Below are positions 7,303-8,093 of a stretch of DNA of 8,093 nt, in pieces; position 1 is the stretch's first letter, and each line of letters opens with the position of its first letter. The translations under genes were made by a program, and so were the position numbers. The notes below the pieces were generated by a model, which had not been told where the DNA came from, did no database searches, and saw only the letters and a list, made by a program, of their open reading frames with translations. This DNA comes from Betaproteobacteria bacterium (GTDB lineage Bacteria; Pseudomonadota; Gammaproteobacteria; Burkholderiales; Burkholderiaceae), in NCBI GenBank assembly GCA_015654605.1, contig JAATGO010000335.1:1-8093 (forward strand), written 5' to 3'.

Positions 7303-8093
7303 TTAATGACGGAAATGGCGCGTACCAGTTAACAGCATTACCACCCCCTGCTCATCCGCAGCATCGATCACTTCTTGATCACGCAATGACCCCCCCGGGT
7401 GAATAACACTGGTAGCACCAGCAGCCACTACCACATCAAGGCCATCGCGAAATGGGAAAAAGGCATCTGATGCCACCGCAGAACCCGTTAATGTCAGACC
7501 CGCATTTTGTGCTTTGATTGAGGCAATGCGTGCCGAATCAATGCGACTCATCTGTCCTGCTCCCACGCCCAATGTCATGCCATTACCGCAAAAAACAATC
7601 GCATTCGATTTGACAAACTTAGCCACGCGCCAGGCGAACATCAAATCCTGCAATTGTTGCGGCGTCGGTTGTTTTTTGCTGACCACACGGACATCCGTAA
7701 GCTGTACATTTTTTGCATCAGGCGACTGCACTAACAAGCCACCACCAACACGTTTGAAATCATACACATTAAGATCCCGTCCCAGCGGAATCTCTAGCAA
7801 GCGAACATTCTGCTTGGCTGCGAAAACCTGCTTTGCCTGCTCCGAGAACGCCGGAGCAATCAACACTTCCACAAATTGCTTGGCTACTGTTGCTGCAGTG
7901 GCGCCATCCAGCTCCTGATTAAAAGCGATGATGCCGCCAAATGCAGAGGTAGGATCTGTTTGCAATGCCTTGCTATACGCTTCCAAAGGAGTGGCGCCGA
8001 CTGCAACACCACAAGGATTGGCATGTTTGACGATAACACAAGCGGTTTCTTCAAATGTCTTGACGCACTCCCAGGCAGCATCTGCATCAGCAA
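7303..8093 (-). CDS. purH: Bifunctional AICAR formyltransferase/IMP cyclohydrolase PurH (5' end missing)
   Basis: C-terminal 262 residues (first full codon at 8091) of a protein usually about 520 aa. PurH performs the last two steps of IMP synthesis: formylation of AICAR with 10-formyl-tetrahydrofolate, then ring closure. The window holds most of the formyltransferase domain; the N-terminal cyclohydrolase domain lies off the right edge. Fragment motifs are [10 protein letters not shown] (4-13), VKHANPCG (21-28, with the catalytic Lys-His pair), [47 protein letters not shown] and [14 protein letters not shown]. The frame is continuous to the window edge with no break. The TTG at 7984-7986 is only an internal Leu codon. 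The downstream gene is ruvC, the order common in betaproteobacteria. Confidence 0.97.
   Translation of the reverse strand, partial: ADADAAWECVKTFEETACVIVKHANPCGVAVGATPLEAYSKALQTDPTSAFGGIIAFNQELDGATAATVAKQFVEVLIAPAFSEQAKQVFAAKQNVRLLEIPLGRDLNVYDFKRVGGGLLVQSPDAKNVQLTDVRVVSKKQPTPQQLQDLMFAWRVAKFVKSNAIVFCGNGMTLGVGAGQMSRIDSARIASIKAQNAGLTLTGSAVASDAFFPFRDGLDVVVAAGATSVIHPGGSLRDQEVIDAADEQGVVMLLTGTRHFRH

Noticed and set aside
7514..7918. A 134-codon open frame on the + strand inside purH
   Set aside because: It is antisense to the well-conserved formyltransferase domain of purH, and its Cys/Ser/Thr-rich translation is typical of a shadow frame.
7884..8093. A minus-strand open frame at the right edge
   Set aside because: It is a second frame over purH. 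The true purH frame, shifted by two bases, reads [10 protein letters not shown]...VKHANPCG through the same DNA to the edge.

Overview
This 8.1-kb window looks like a chromosomal segment of a moderate-GC betaproteobacterium, possibly Burkholderiales. The evidence is the purH-ruvC-ruvA-ruvB neighbourhood and the beta-type look of the RuvB and PurH proteins. That assignment comes from remembered family sequences, not from a search. Coding density is high. I see no rRNA, tRNA, CRISPR array, insertion sequence or integrase.

Region 1 (1-1824, + strand) is the end of a lipopolysaccharide outer-core/O-antigen locus. It holds the C-terminal part of a GT8 glycosyltransferase that runs off the left edge, followed by a complete O-antigen ligase/polymerase-type membrane protein. 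Region 2 (1825-2488, + strand) is a 220-bp spacer with a small AT-rich hairpin, then a secreted or lipid-anchored DUF2147 protein. Region 3 (2532-3840, - strand) is a two-gene overlapping unit: a 2-keto-4-pentenoate hydratase-like protein of the FAH superfamily and a YaiI/UPF0178 (DUF188) protein that starts with TTG inside the end of the hydratase gene. It has its own promoter-like sequence and is separated from ruvB by a hairpin terminator.

Region 4 (3963-8093) is the DNA-recombination region. On the - strand purH (partial) is followed by ruvC, and ruvA by ruvB, but a + strand yedI-like DUF808 membrane protein gene lies between ruvC and ruvA. The two halves of the Holliday-junction machinery (RuvC resolvase; RuvAB branch-migration motor) are therefore in separate transcription units here. 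In the divergent ruvA/yedI spacer there is a perfect 36-nt inverted repeat (16-bp arms, 4-nt loop). Its core, TACTG-N10-CAGTA, matches the LexA/SOS box consensus, which strongly suggests damage-inducible control of ruvAB and possibly of the divergent DUF808 gene.

All eight complete genes, and both partial ones, fall in known families. I found no wholly undescribed system. The most interesting points are the elaborate SOS-type palindrome, the divergent pairing of ruvAB with a DUF808 membrane protein, and the overlapping hydratase-YaiI pair.
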